Source of the DNA: Chenggangzhangella methanolivorans
Lineage (GTDB): Bacteria > Pseudomonadota > Alphaproteobacteria > Rhizobiales > Methylopilaceae
Direction of reading: 5' to 3'
Length of the DNA: 64,000 nucleotides
Assembly: GCF_019797865.1 (NCBI RefSeq)
Contig: NZ_CP081869.1
Location: 4,416,501-4,480,500, forward strand
In this document: one piece after another, positions 44,694 to 54,614 of the stretch
Layout: every line of letters starts with the position of its first letter
How positions within the stretch are numbered: position 1 is the first letter of the stretch
Notes under the pieces: model-generated
What the model was told of the DNA's origin: nothing
The model's database searches: none
The model's input: the letters and a program-made list of their open reading frames with translations, nothing else
Program-made: the position numbers and the translations under genes

Positions 44694-44812
44694 GGCGCGT
44701 CTGCTGGTCGTTAAGGACGAGGCAGTGGTTTCATCGTAGCCTGCGCGCCGGGTTTCGCGCGCCGGCTCTCGCAGGGGGAGGTCGGCTCGGAAATCCGCGG
44801 GGATTTCGAGAC

Positions 44813-46942
44813 ATGGCGTTTGGATTGAGCTTCCACCCGTCGACGCTTCTCGCGGCGGCGATCTCGCTTGTGGCCGCCACCTGCGCGCAGGCGGCCACGG
44901 GACCCAACGAGGTCGCGACCGGCAGCTACAAGTTCCTCGCCCGCGACGAGCCGCTGGTGACGAACGACCGCAAGGTCGATCTCTGGGCCGAGGTCTACCG
45001 GCCGGCGCGGCTCGGCGCGAAGCCGGCGCCGCTCGTGGTCTTCCTCCACGGCAACCACTCGACCTGCGGACGGTTCGACAAGGACCTCGGCGTGCGCGTC
45101 GACGACCGGAGCGACTACACCGACACCGGCGAATGCCCGAAGGGCTACGTCGTCACCCCGAACCATCTCGGCTACGGCTATCTCGCCGAGGAGCTCGCCT
45201 CCTGGGGCTATGTCGTGGTCTCGATCAACGCCAATCGCGGCGTGACGGCAGGCGACCCGGCGCCGGGCGACTTCGGCCTCAACCTCATGCGAGGCAGGCT
45301 GGTCCTGCGCCATCTCGCGCTGCTGTCGGCCTGGAGCCGCGGAACCGGCGACCTCTCGCCTCCGAAGTCGCTCGGCTTCGACCCGCGCGGCGCGCTCGAC
45401 TTCCGGCAGGTCGGCCTGATGGGCCACAGCCGCGGCGGCGAAGGCGTGCGCGCGGCGCTCGTCCAGTTCGGCGACGAGGGCAGCCCGTTCCCCGCGCTCA
45501 TCGGCGACCTGAAGATCCGGTCGATCTTCGAGATCGGCCCGGTGGACGGGCAGACCGACCGCGTGCTCGACGCCAAGGGCGTCAACAGCATGATCCTGCT
45601 GCCGGCCTGCGACGGCGACGTCTACAACCTTCAGGGCATGAAGGTGTTCGACCGCGCCGTCACCCGCAAGGCGGACGACGACCGGAAGAACGCCATCCAC
45701 GGCACGATCGCGGTCTGGGGCGCCAACCACAACGCCTACAACACCGAATGGCTGACCACGGATTCGCGCGGCTGCCATGGCTCCAAGCGGCTGTTTGAAG
45801 CCGTCGGCCGTTCGGCGCGGCAGGAGGCGACCGCGCTCGGCACGCTGGTCCCGTTCTTTCGCGCGACGGTCGGCCCCGACGCGGACGCCGACCGCGCGGC
45901 GCTGTTCGATCCGAACGTGACGCTGCCCAAAAGCCTAAAGTCGATCACGGCCTATGACCGCGGCTATCTGCCCGGCCCGATCGACAGCCAGACCCGGGTT
46001 CTCGAGAGCTTCAACAGGCGGACCGGCGTGAGCGACTCCCGCCTTCCGACCGAGACCGTGGGCGTTTCCGCGGTCCACGGGCCGGCGAGCTTCGAGCATG
46101 ATCCGTCGGTGCGCGCGGCCTTCGTCGACCTCACCCAGGGCGTTTCGGGCGATCGCTATTTCCAGACCAACCTGTCGGCCGACGGGCTCGACCTGTCGGC
46201 GTTCAAGACCTTCGCGTTCCGCGTCTCGCTGACCTGCTTCGACGGCATCTGCGCGCGCGACTCGGCGGGGAGCCAGCTGGACTTCGCGGTGGCGCTCGTG
46301 ACCGAGGGCGGGACGCTGTCCAAGGCGCTCAGCGTCGCGGATCGGGTCAAGCTCCGTCGTCCGGTCGGCCCGAAGGGCTTCGAGGAGCTGCACTCCACGC
46401 TCTACACGGCGGAGATTCCGCTCAAGGCGTTCGGTCTCTCAAAGACCGCCAAGGTCACCGGCGTGCGCTTCATCTTCGAGCCCGGCCAGAGGGGGAAGCT
46501 GTACCTCTCGGCCCTGACCGTCTCGAAATTCAAGGCGGCGCCCGCCGGCGCGGCGCGCTCGTCGGACGCCGCCGACGCGCCCGAGCTGATCGTCGCGGCT
46601 TCCGACGAGATCCGGATCCCGGCCGCCACGCCCGGCGGGGACGGCAATGCGATGAAGATCGTGCGCCGCCCCGCTGGCGCGCCCGCGGACGGCTCGCAGG
46701 CGCGCTCAGGCGGCGTCGACATCGTGTTGAGCTCGAAGCGCTTCTTCCCGGTGACGGGCGCGCTCCCGCGGCTCAAGGTCGGCGACCGCACGCTGAGCGG
46801 CGGCGAGATCTCCGCCGACGGCGGGACCATCGTGTTCGGCCTGACGGACGGCGAATTCGCCGCGCTCCCGGACGGCGCGGACGTTTCGCTCGACATTCAG
46901 GCGAGCTCGCCGACCTGGAGATTCGGGCGTCTCGCGAGGTGA
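44813..46942 (+). CDS. Secreted alpha/beta hydrolase, large paralogue A
   Basis: A 709-residue exported hydrolase. A signal peptide ends CAQAA. The alpha/beta-hydrolase domain (about 35-370) has oxyanion-region PLVVFLHGNHSTCG, nucleophile Ser206 in GHSRGGEG, Asp267 in LPACDGDVYN and His306 in GANHNAYNTEW; cysteines near these sites probably pair. A second domain of about 300 residues is beta-rich and ends SSPTWRFGRLAR. Substrate unknown; esterase or lipase activity is the safest reading. A longer upstream frame exists, but the ATG at 44813 gives the signal peptide. It is followed at 47269 by a close paralogue with the same layout. Confidence 0.85.
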   Translation: MAFGLSFHPSTLLAAAISLVAATCAQAATGPNEVATGSYKFLARDEPLVTNDRKVDLWAEVYRPARLGAKPAPLVVFLHGNHSTCGRFDKDLGVRVDDRSDYTDTGECPKGYVVTPNHLGYGYLAEELASWGYVVVSINANRGVTAGDPAPGDFGLNLMRGRLVLRHLALLSAWSRGTGDLSPPKSLGFDPRGALDFRQVGLMGHSRGGEGVRAALVQFGDEGSPFPALIGDLKIRSIFEIGPVDGQTDRVLDAKGVNSMILLPACDGDVYNLQGMKVFDRAVTRKADDDRKNAIHGTIAVWGANHNAYNTEWLTTDSRGCHGSKRLFEAVGRSARQEATALGTLVPFFRATVGPDADADRAALFDPNVTLPKSLKSITAYDRGYLPGPIDSQTRVLESFNRRTGVSDSRLPTETVGVSAVHGPASFEHDPSVRAAFVDLTQGVSGDRYFQTNLSADGLDLSAFKTFAFRVSLTCFDGICARDSAGSQLDFAVALVTEGGTLSKALSVADRVKLRRPVGPKGFEELHSTLYTAEIPLKAFGLSKTAKVTGVRFIFEPGQRGKLYLSALTVSKFKAAPAGAARSSDAADAPELIVAASDEIRIPAATPGGDGNAMKIVRRPAGAPADGSQARSGGVDIVLSSKRFFPVTGALPRLKVGDRTLSGGEISADGGTIVFGLTDGEFAALPDGADVSLDIQASSPTWRFGRLAR

Positions 46943-47268
46943 CCCGACGCGCCGCCGGCCGAGTGATCAGACCGAACGTGCGAATTCGCCATTTCGAGCT
47001 TGAACGTGAGCAACTTCCCGCGGCGCCCAAAAAGGCGTCGTGATCAAGGGATGGGCGCGCCATGCACGATTGTGGCCGACCGCCACATATTCGAGCGCAT
47101 TGTGGCGATGGGCCATGTGGCAGGTTTGACATCAGGCGAGCCGGCGCCCGCTTTCGAGCGCGCCGGCTGATTGTCGGCTGATTATTTGAGCTTGGCCGCG
47201 ACGAAAGTCGAAACCTAGCTTCGCGGGCTCGTGATCAGACGATCGCGACCTATCGGAGCAGAAAACCA
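46943..47268. other. 326-bp spacer between the paralogous hydrolase genes
   Basis: No coding frame is visible. The spacer contains three TGATCA palindromes (near 46964, 47041 and 47231) and a GC hairpin, GCCGGCGC (47140-47147) with GCGCCGGC (47160-47167). A TTGACA at 47125-47130 has no matching -10 element at normal spacing. Lower GC than the flanks is consistent with a promoter for the second hydrolase. Confidence 0.4.
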
Positions 47269-49404
47269 ATGAATGTGGGGCGTTTACTGCGCTGCGCGGC
47301 GCTTGCGGCCGTGGCGGCGTTGGGGACTGTCGTCAATGACGCGCAGGCCGTCGAGGGACCCTATGAGGTCCGAACCGGATCCTACATGCTGCCCGGCCGA
47401 GACGAGCCGCTGGTGGCGACCGACCGCAAGGTCGACCTCTGGGCGGAGGTCTACAGGCCCAAGACCCTCAAGGGAAAGCCGTTCCCGATCCTCGTGTTTC
47501 TCCACGGCAACCACGGCACCTGCGGCACCTATGATCCCGTTCGCCGCGTGCGCGTCGACAACCGGTCGGACTACACCCGCACGGGCGTCTGCCCCGAGAA
47601 CTACGTCATCACGCCGAACCATCTCGGCTACGCCTATCTCGCCGAAGAGCTCGCCTCCTGGGGCTATGTGGTCGTCTCGATCAACGCCAATCGCGGCGTC
47701 ACCGCGGGCACGGGCCTCACCGAGGACCGCGGCCTCAACCTGATGCGCGGCCGGCTGATCCTGCGCCATCTCGCGCTTCTGTCGGACTGGAACTCCGGCC
47801 GCGGCGACATCGCGCCGCCCAAGACCCTCGGCTTCAAGCCGCTCGGCACGATGGACTTCTCCGAAGTCGGCATCATGGGCCACAGCCGCGGCGGCGAGGG
47901 CGCGCGCGCCGCGCTCCAGCAGTTCCGCGACGCCACGAGCCCGTTCCCCGGCCTCATCGGCCCGATGAACATCAAGTCGATCTTCGAGATCGGCCCCGTC
48001 GACGGCCAGACCAGCCGGGTGCTCGACGCCAACGGCGTCAACAGCATGATCCTGCTGCCGAGCTGCGACGGCGACGTCTACAATCTCCAGGGCATGAAGG
48101 TCTTCGACCGCACCTTCGACCGCGCCGCGCCGTTCGACACGACGCAGGCGTTCCACGGGACGTTCGAGGTGAAGGGCGCCAACCACAACGCCTACAACAC
48201 CGAATGGCAGACCTCCGATTCTCCCGGCTGCCTCGGCGTCAAGAACCTGTTCCCGGCCGCCGGCTTCTCGAAGGACCAGAAGGCCACCGCGTTCCACACG
48301 ATGGTGCCGTTCTTCCGCGCCACGGTCGGCAAGAACGCCGACCCCGCTCTCGCCGCGATCTTCGACCCGGCGACCACGCTGCCTGCGACGCTTTCCGACA
48401 TCACCAAGTACAATCGCGGCTATCTGCCGGGCCCCAACAACGAAAAGACCGAAATGCTGGAGCGCTTCTCGCAGGAGAGCGGCCTCAGCGACTCCGGCGT
48501 TCCGACCACTGTGACGGGCGTCACCGTGACGAACCAGCAGGCGAGCTACGAGCACCAGCTCGGCACCCGCGTCGCCCGCGTGACCTGGGACGAAAGCTCG
48601 CCGTCCGAGCGCTTCTTCCAGCTCAACTTCGCCGGAAAAGGCCAGAACCTGACGAGCTACAAGACGCTGGCGTTCCGCGCCTCGCTCGGCTGCTTCGCCA
48701 ACATCTGCAACAAGAAGCAGTCCAAGAAGGGCGAGATGGACTTCACCGTCGCGCTGGTGGCGGCCGACGGCACGCTCTCCAACGAGCTCGCGATGGTGGG
48801 CCGCACGCGTCTCAGCCGTCCGGTCGGCCCGGCCTACGGGACGCAGTATCTCCACGAGACGCTCTATACGGTCGAGCTCCCGCTCGAGGACTTCGAGGGC
48901 GTGGATCTCGGCGCGGTGGCGGGCGTCCGCTTCACCTTCGAGAAGAAGCGCTCGGGCGTCGTGAACATCGGCACGATCTCGAAGTCCACGCTGCCGGCCG
49001 CGACCGGCGACGTGGACCAGGAGCCGGCCATGGCCGAAGCCGAAACGCCTGAAGCGATCCTCACCGCCTCGGCTGCGCCCCGCACCACCGCGGGCGCGGA
49101 CTCAAACCGCATCCGCATCGTCCGCGCGTCCGGCCCGTCCTCGGCCCGTTCGTCGGGCGGCTCGGGCGACGGCGCGGTCGAGATCGTGCTGAGCACGAAG
49201 CGGCCCTTCCCCTTCACGGGCGCGCTTCCGACCCTCACGGTCGGCGGCGAGACCGTCGAGGGCGGCGACATCTCGGTCGACGGCAAGACGATGACGATCT
49301 CGGTGCCGGCCAAGGACTTCGCGAAGCTGCCGGATGGCGGCGAGGTCTCGCTGTTCGTCCAGGCCTCTTCGCCGGTCTGGAAGTTCGGCAAGCTCGCCAA
49401 GTAA
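47269..49404 (+). CDS. Secreted alpha/beta hydrolase, large paralogue B
   Basis: A 711-residue paralogue of the gene at 44813, related over the full length. The triad falls at identical positions: Ser206 (GHSRGGEG), Asp267 (LPSCDGDVYN) and His306 (GANHNAYNTEW). The signal peptide ends DAQAV. Blocks such as DRKVDLWAEVYRP, TPNHLGYAYLAEELASWG and SINANRGVTAG are almost unchanged, while the C-terminal beta domain is more diverged. Both end with the same SSPVWKFGKLAK-type tail. Tandem duplication followed by divergence is clear. A strong terminator follows at 49429. Confidence 0.85.
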   Translation: MNVGRLLRCAALAAVAALGTVVNDAQAVEGPYEVRTGSYMLPGRDEPLVATDRKVDLWAEVYRPKTLKGKPFPILVFLHGNHGTCGTYDPVRRVRVDNRSDYTRTGVCPENYVITPNHLGYAYLAEELASWGYVVVSINANRGVTAGTGLTEDRGLNLMRGRLILRHLALLSDWNSGRGDIAPPKTLGFKPLGTMDFSEVGIMGHSRGGEGARAALQQFRDATSPFPGLIGPMNIKSIFEIGPVDGQTSRVLDANGVNSMILLPSCDGDVYNLQGMKVFDRTFDRAAPFDTTQAFHGTFEVKGANHNAYNTEWQTSDSPGCLGVKNLFPAAGFSKDQKATAFHTMVPFFRATVGKNADPALAAIFDPATTLPATLSDITKYNRGYLPGPNNEKTEMLERFSQESGLSDSGVPTTVTGVTVTNQQASYEHQLGTRVARVTWDESSPSERFFQLNFAGKGQNLTSYKTLAFRASLGCFANICNKKQSKKGEMDFTVALVAADGTLSNELAMVGRTRLSRPVGPAYGTQYLHETLYTVELPLEDFEGVDLGAVAGVRFTFEKKRSGVVNIGTISKSTLPAATGDVDQEPAMAEAETPEAILTASAAPRTTAGADSNRIRIVRASGPSSARSSGGSGDGAVEIVLSTKRPFPFTGALPTLTVGGETVEGGDISVDGKTMTISVPAKDFAKLPDGGEVSLFVQASSPVWKFGKLAK

Positions 49405-49428
49405 GCGGCGCCGCCGAGCCTGACGAGA

Positions 49429-49460
49429 GGGCGCGCCTCCTGGCGGAGGCGCGCCCTTTC
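49429..49460 (+). terminator. Bidirectional terminator between hydrolase B and FrnE-like gene
   Basis: GGGCGCGCCTCC (49429-49440) and GGAGGCGCGCCC (49445-49456) form a perfect 12-bp stem with a 4-base loop, followed by TTTCTTATT on the plus strand. It sits between convergent stop codons. Confidence 0.85.
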
Positions 49461-50123
49461 TTATTCCTCGGTTTCGTCCTCGTCGCCGAGGGCGCGGTCC
49501 ATCGCCTCGACGAGCACCTCGGGCGGATGCGCGCCCATGACCACCAGCTTGTTCTCGAAGATGAAGCAGGGCACGCCCTCGACGCCGATCGCGCGCGCCC
49601 GCTGGATCTCCTCGCGGACGAGCTCGACGTCCTCGTCGCTCTCGAGCCGTTCGCGCAGCGTGTCGGCGTCGAGGCCGGCCTCCTCGGCCGCGCGCTCGAT
49701 GACGGCGTGGTCCGAGATGTCGTCGCCTTCGGTGAAATAGGCCTCGAACAGCTGCTCGATCAGCGCGCCCTGGGCGACGAGCCCTTCCTCTGCCGCGAAG
49801 CGGATCGCCCGGTGGGCGTCGAGGGTGTTGGGCGCGCGCTCGATGTCGGCGAAGAGGAGCGCCAGCCCCTCGTCGCGGCCGACCGCGGCGAGCTGCTCGT
49901 GCATGGCGCGCACCTTCTCGTCGTCGCCAAACTTGTTCTCGAGATACTCGGCCCGGTCGAGGCCCTCGGCCGGGATCGTCGGGTCGAGCTGGAACGGCAG
50001 CCAGCGCACCACCGCCTCGACGTCCGGCCGGGCGGCGAGCGCCGCCTCGAGCCGCCGCTTGCCGATCCAGCACCAGGGGCAGACGGGATCTGCGAAAACG
50101 TCGATCGTAAGGGGTGCGGACAT
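49461..50123 (-). CDS. FrnE-like DsbA-family oxidoreductase
   Basis: A 220-residue cytosolic thioredoxin-fold protein with no signal peptide. The active site CPWC is at residues 15-18 in DPVCPWCWIGKRRLE, with the cis-Pro in GVEGVPCFIFENK. The inserted helical domain (ADIERAPNTLDAHRAIRFAAEEG) and the acidic tail (ALGDEDETEE) match the FrnE/2-hydroxychromene-2-carboxylate isomerase group. These are cytosolic disulfide oxidoreductases or glutathione-dependent isomerases. Intact. Confidence 0.9.
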   Translation of the reverse strand: MSAPLTIDVFADPVCPWCWIGKRRLEAALAARPDVEAVVRWLPFQLDPTIPAEGLDRAEYLENKFGDDEKVRAMHEQLAAVGRDEGLALLFADIERAPNTLDAHRAIRFAAEEGLVAQGALIEQLFEAYFTEGDDISDHAVIERAAEEAGLDADTLRERLESDEDVELVREEIQRARAIGVEGVPCFIFENKLVVMGAHPPEVLVEAMDRALGDEDETEE

Positions 50124-50201
50124 CGCGAAAGGCTCGGCTCAGACTGTAAGAACAGCCGCCGATATGGCCTCTGGCGCGCCTTCGCGAAACCCCTGACGTC
50201 G

Positions 50202-51703
50202 TCAGGCGGTCTTTCGCGCCGGTTCGGCCGCCCGTTCGACCGGCGCGACGGCGGGCCCGAAGCCGGCCGCGTCGAGCGTTTCGGCGGCCGCCGCGGCGTT
50301 GTCCGTCGCAGTCCCGGCGAGGGGTGAGGCGCGCGCCGAACAGCGGGTCGTCGACAAGCGTCGGCAGGCCCTTCGCCGGCGCGCCGATAGGCGGACTCGA
50401 CGTCGGGCATGGCGAGCGCCACGCCCCCGATCTGCGCGACGCCGCGTCGACGCCCGCCGAACGCGACGTGCCCGGCGGCGGGATCGGCGACGGCCGCAAG
50501 CCCGGTCTCGACGAAGCCCTGCGGGTCGAAGGCGAGGTCGGGCGCGGCGGGTTGCGAAGGGCAGGGCGCCTGCGGGCAGGCGGGGCCGCGCAGCGCGAGG
50601 CGCCCGTCGTCGCCGATCTTGAACTCGATCAGCGGCGCGACGCGCTCGGCCGGCCGCGCGGGGCCGAGCGGCACGGGCGCATGGCGCGTGCGCGTGGGCC
50701 GCACCGTGGCGAACATGCCGAGTTCGCCGAACGCGACCGCGTCGACGATCACTGACGCGCCGGGAATGTCGGCGGCGGCGCCGCGCCCGTCCGGCGCGCG
50801 CCAGACCGCGACGGCGACGAGCCCCGCCTCGTCGAGGCCGCTGTCGGCGAAGGCCTCGCCGGCGACGCGGCCAGGCAAGGCGATGTGGGTCGCGTCGGCG
50901 GCCCGCACGACGTCCTTGAGCGCCGCCGCGGTCGAGACGGGATGGAACGCCGCGCCGGCGCCTGAGAGCAGCCAGGGCACGAGCCCGGTCGCGACGCCCG
51001 CGAGACCCGCGAGGTCGAGCGTGGAGACCAGGCTCGAGCCGGCCGTCAGGCGCATCGCGAGGATGGGGCCGAGCGCTGCCGCCGCGAGATCGTTGTGGCT
51101 GCGCGCGACCGGCGCGCCGCCGGCCTCGAAGGTGACGACCGCGATGTGGTCGGCGGCGTCCTCCGGCCGGTCGGGCCGGACATGGCGCGCCCCGTCCCGG
51201 TCGAAGGCGTGGTCGAGCGGCGTGGCGCCGTCGGGCGCGGGGCCGCCGAAGCAGCCGACGAAGCGGATCGTCTCGAGGCCCGCAGCGATCTCGCACGCGA
51301 ACTGGGCGAGCGGCGCGCCGCCGCCTTCGACCGGCGCGATCAGCGCGGTCGCGCCGATCGAGGCGAGCGCGGCCGTGATCTCGCGGCGCCGCCAGGCGAG
51401 CGGCAGCATCGCGGGCGTGAGGCCGGCGCGCCAGAGCGCGAGGCATGCGAGCGCCGCCTCGGGCGTCGAGCCGAGCTGCACGCCGACCACGGCGTCTTCG
51501 CCGAGCGCCCACTCGGCGAAGGTCGCGGCGAGGCCGGATACGGCGCTGTCGACCCCGGTCCAGTCGCCCGAGAACGGCAGGCCGCGCGCCAGCAGCGCGA
51601 AGCCGCCCGGCGCGCGGGCGGCGTTCGCGGCCAGGATCTCGTCGAGCGTGCGGTCGCCCGCGGCCGGGTTCGGCAGGCTTGCGGCGAAGGGGGCGAGGCG
51701 CAT
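50202..51703 (-). CDS. Degenerate AMP-binding (ANL superfamily) protein (frameshifted near 3' end)
   Basis: About 500 residues with an acyl-CoA synthetase-like N-terminal domain: LDEILAANAARAPGGFALLARG, EDAVVGVQLGSTPEAALACLALWRAGLTPAMLPL and FGELGMFATVRP. The core Ser/Thr-rich AMP loop is replaced by TFEAGGAPVARSH, with no Ser-Gly-Thr-Thr run and Arg in place of the final Lys. The C-terminal adenylation lid is short and Ala-rich. Catalysis is doubtful. The frame breaks near 50380 and 50325; corrected sequence reads PAKGLPTLVDDPLFGARL, then LAGTATDNAAAAAETL, ending at 50202. Lone gene between the FrnE-like protein and the peptide-binding protein. Confidence 0.7.
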
Positions 51704-51733
51704 GGGTCTTGTCTCGAAACGCGGGCGCGACCG

Positions 51734-53578
51734 TCAGCCGGCGGGCGCGCGCCACCAAGTCTCAAGCATGGGCCCGAAAAGTGAGGCGCGCTCGGGCCGA
51801 TCGAGCGTTTTCCACCGCGCGATCCACGTCTTCTCGAGATGGAACAGCGGCACGACGTAAAAACCCGACAGCAAAACGCGGTCGAGCGCGCGCACGCAGG
51901 AGACGAACTCCTCCCGGTCGCGCGCCGCGATCAGCGCGTCGATCATGGCGTCGATCGCCGGCTCCTTGGCGCCCATGTAGTTGCGCTCGCCGGGCGTGTC
52001 GGCGGCCGACGATCCCCAGAACTTGCGCTGCTCCATGCCGGGCGAGAGCGAGGCGTACCAGTTGTAGATCACCATATCGAAGTCGTAGGTCTGCATCCGG
52101 CGGAACGCCTGGATGCTGTCGACGAGGCGGACCGTGGCGCGCACGCCCACGCGGTCGAGCCCGCGCGCGAAGGCGAGCGAGAGCCGCTCCTGTTCCTTGT
52201 TGGAGACGAGGATCTCGAAGCGCATCTGCTCGCCCGAAGAGGTCTCGCGCAGCTCGCCGCGCTGCACCTTCCAGCCGGCCTCCTCGAGCCTTGCGAGCGC
52301 GTCCCGGAGCTGGTCGCGGTCGCGGCCCGAGCCGTCGCCGTCGGAGGGGGCCCACTCGCCCTCTAGGATGTCGGCGCGGACGACCCCGGGGAACGGCTTC
52401 AGGAGCTCGCGCTCGCGATCGTCGGCCGGCAGGCCCGTCGAGGCGAGTTCGGAGCCCTCGAAATAGCTTCGGGTGCGCGCGGTCGCGCCGCCGAACATGT
52501 TGCGGTCGATCCAGGCGTAGTCGAACAGCAGCCCGAGCGCCTCGCGCACACGCTTGTCTGCGAAGGCGGCCTTGCGGCAATTGAACACGAAGGCGTTCAT
52601 GCCGGCCGGCACGCCGGAGTCGAAGTCTTCCTTCAGCACGTCGCCGCGGCGCACGGCCGGGAAGTCGTATCCGGTGGCCCAGCGCAGCGGGTCGCGCTCC
52701 TCGCGGACGTCGATCAAACCTTTCTTGAAGGCTTCGAACATCGAGTTCGCGTCGCGATAGTAGTCGTAGCGGATCTCGTCGAAATTGTTCAGGCCGCGGT
52801 TCACGGGCAGGTCCGCGCCCCAGTAGTTCGTGTCGCGGCGGAAGCTGACCGAGCGGCCGGGGTCGACGTTGCTGACCACATAGGGGCCGCTGCCGGTGAG
52901 CGGCCGGAAGGTCGTCTCCTCGAACGCCTTGGCGTCGGTGGCGTGCGCCGGCAGCACCGGCATGAGGCCGAGAATCAGCGGCAGCTCGCGGTCGTCGCCC
53001 GACAGCTCGAAGCGGACGCGGCGCGGGTTTTCGGCGCTCGCGGACTTCACGCGTCGGTAGTTCGAGCGGAACGTCGGATGACCGCGCTCGCGCAGCAGCT
53101 CGAAGGTGAAGAGCACGTCTTCGGCGGTGATGTCCTCGCCGTCTGAGAAACGCGCGCGCGGGTCGATCGTGAAGACCACGTAGCTGCGGTCGTCGGGCGT
53201 CTCGATGGTCTGGGCGATCAGCCCGTAGAGCGAGAACGGCTCGTCGTAGTTGCGGGCGAGCAGGCTCTCATAGACGTAGCCGCGCAGCCCTTGCGCCTGC
53301 GATCCCTTGTAGGCGTAGGGGTTGAGCGTCTCGAAGCCGCCGAGCCAGCCATAGGTCAGCCGCCCGCCCTTCGGCGCGTCGGGGCGCACATAGGGCAGAT
53401 GCTCGAAGCCCGGCGGCAGCGCGGGCTCGCCGTGCATCGCGACGCCGTGGCGGTCGGCCGGCGGCGTCTCGGCGGCGCGGCCAAGACGGGGCACCGCGAG
53501 CGCGGCCGCAAGCGTCGGCGCGGCCCTCAGGACAGCGCGGCGGGAGAGATTCGGGCCATGGGGTCGGAGCATGGTCAT
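51734..53578 (-). CDS. Family 5 extracellular solute-binding protein (oligopeptide/YejA type)
   Basis: A 614-residue periplasmic binding protein. A Tat-like signal (SRRAVLRAAPTLAAALAVPRLGRA) leads to HGVAMHGEPALPPGFEHLPYVRPDAPKGGRLTYG, typical of the YejA/microcin C group. ARFSDGEDITAEDVLFTFELL and FVFNCRKAAFADKRVREAL are family signatures. It delivers peptides to a dipeptide-type ABC importer; no permease genes are nearby, so it is an orphan or its partners are elsewhere. The start may be ATG at 53578 or 53572. Confidence 0.9.
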   Translation of the reverse strand: MTMLRPHGPNLSRRAVLRAAPTLAAALAVPRLGRAAETPPADRHGVAMHGEPALPPGFEHLPYVRPDAPKGGRLTYGWLGGFETLNPYAYKGSQAQGLRGYVYESLLARNYDEPFSLYGLIAQTIETPDDRSYVVFTIDPRARFSDGEDITAEDVLFTFELLRERGHPTFRSNYRRVKSASAENPRRVRFELSGDDRELPLILGLMPVLPAHATDAKAFEETTFRPLTGSGPYVVSNVDPGRSVSFRRDTNYWGADLPVNRGLNNFDEIRYDYYRDANSMFEAFKKGLIDVREERDPLRWATGYDFPAVRRGDVLKEDFDSGVPAGMNAFVFNCRKAAFADKRVREALGLLFDYAWIDRNMFGGATARTRSYFEGSELASTGLPADDRERELLKPFPGVVRADILEGEWAPSDGDGSGRDRDQLRDALARLEEAGWKVQRGELRETSSGEQMRFEILVSNKEQERLSLAFARGLDRVGVRATVRLVDSIQAFRRMQTYDFDMVIYNWYASLSPGMEQRKFWGSSAADTPGERNYMGAKEPAIDAMIDALIAARDREEFVSCVRALDRVLLSGFYVVPLFHLEKTWIARWKTLDRPERASLFGPMLETWWRAPAG

Positions 53579-53837
53579 CGATCCACGTGACCCGGCGACG
53601 GACGCGATTCGCAACGCCGGAGGCCGAGCTATCACAGCCATATGAGGCGCCAGCCGGGCGGCGACGGCTTCCCAAGGCGCTCATGGGCTCTAACGTCACT
53701 GTGTTGCCGCAATTCGACGACAGACAGCCGGTCTCTCTTTCGGAGCGCCCGGCTCCTCGGACGCGCGGTAGGCCCCAAGAGCCGGCGCGCGACGGCCGCG
53801 GCCCGTAAGTCGTCCCGACGATAGGAAGGAACGTCGA

Positions 53838-54560
53838 ATGACATTGGGGAAGTTTGCGCGCATCGCCATGATCTCCGCCGCCTTCTGCGTGCCGGCCAGC
53901 CATGGCTTCGCGCAGGACGCTAAGCCCGCTGCTCCGGCGGGCGGCGCCCCGGCGGCCGGTCCCGGCCCGATGTCGATGACCCCGCCGGAGCCGCCGCAGC
54001 CGAGCTGGGTTAAGATCTGCAACACCGACGAGAAGGCCAAGAAGGAGGTGTGCCTCACCTCCCGGGACGTGCGCACCGACACCGGCCAGAACGTCGCCTC
54101 GATCGCGGTCCGCCAGATCTCGGGCGAGCCGAAGAAGTTCTTCCTGGCCGCGGTTCCCCCCGGGCTGCTGATCCAGCCGGGCGTGCGCGTCGCGGTCGAC
54201 CAGAACTCGCCCGCCAACGGCAAGTACTCGATCTGCTTCCCGAACGCCTGCTACGCCGAAGTCGAGATCAACGACGCCTTCTTCAAGAACATGCAGAAGG
54301 GTAAGAACCTCGTCGTCCAGGCCATGAACCAGCAGGCCAAGACGATCAACTTCCCGGTGAGCCTCGACGGCTTCCAGAAGGCGTATGACGGTCCGGCCAT
54401 GGACCAGAAGGCCTTCGCCGAGGAGCGCAAGGAGCTGAACGACGGCCTCGCCAAGAAGGCGCAGGAAGCCCGCGACAAGCTCCAGGCTCCGGGCAGCGCC
54501 CAGGCGCCTGGCAACGCGCCGGCGATGCCGGGCGGCCAGGGCACCGTGAAGACGCAGTAA
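53838..54560 (+). CDS. Invasion-associated locus B (IalB) family protein
   Basis: A 240-residue exported protein. The signal peptide ends HGFAQ, then a Pro/Ala/Gly-rich linker and the IalB core: WVKICNTDEKAKKEVCLTSRDVRTDTGQNVASIAVRQ, FFLAAVPPGLLIQPGVRVAVDQ and YSICFPNACYAEVEINDAFF. Four cysteines probably make two disulfides. A Gln/Pro/Ala-rich tail ends VKTQ. In Bartonella the family aids erythrocyte entry, but it is universal in free-living Hyphomicrobiales, where its role is unknown. Start has AGGAAGGAA upstream; a strong terminator follows. Confidence 0.93.
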   Translation: MTLGKFARIAMISAAFCVPASHGFAQDAKPAAPAGGAPAAGPGPMSMTPPEPPQPSWVKICNTDEKAKKEVCLTSRDVRTDTGQNVASIAVRQISGEPKKFFLAAVPPGLLIQPGVRVAVDQNSPANGKYSICFPNACYAEVEINDAFFKNMQKGKNLVVQAMNQQAKTINFPVSLDGFQKAYDGPAMDQKAFAEERKELNDGLAKKAQEARDKLQAPGSAQAPGNAPAMPGGQGTVKTQ

Positions 54561-54586
54561 GGCGTCTCGCCCGATCGCTTTTGAAG

Positions 54587-54614
54587 ACGCCCGGCCGCAA
54601 GGCCGGGCGTTTTT
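54587..54614 (+). terminator. Rho-independent terminator of the ialB-like gene
   Basis: ACGCCCGGCC (54587-54596), loop GCAA, GGCCGGGCGT (54601-54610), then TTTTT: a perfect 10-bp stem 27 bp after the stop codon. Confidence 0.93.

Noticed and set aside
47125..47150. TTGACA as a sigma-70 promoter for hydrolase B
   Set aside because: No -10-like element at 15-19 bp spacing; the downstream bases are GC-rich.
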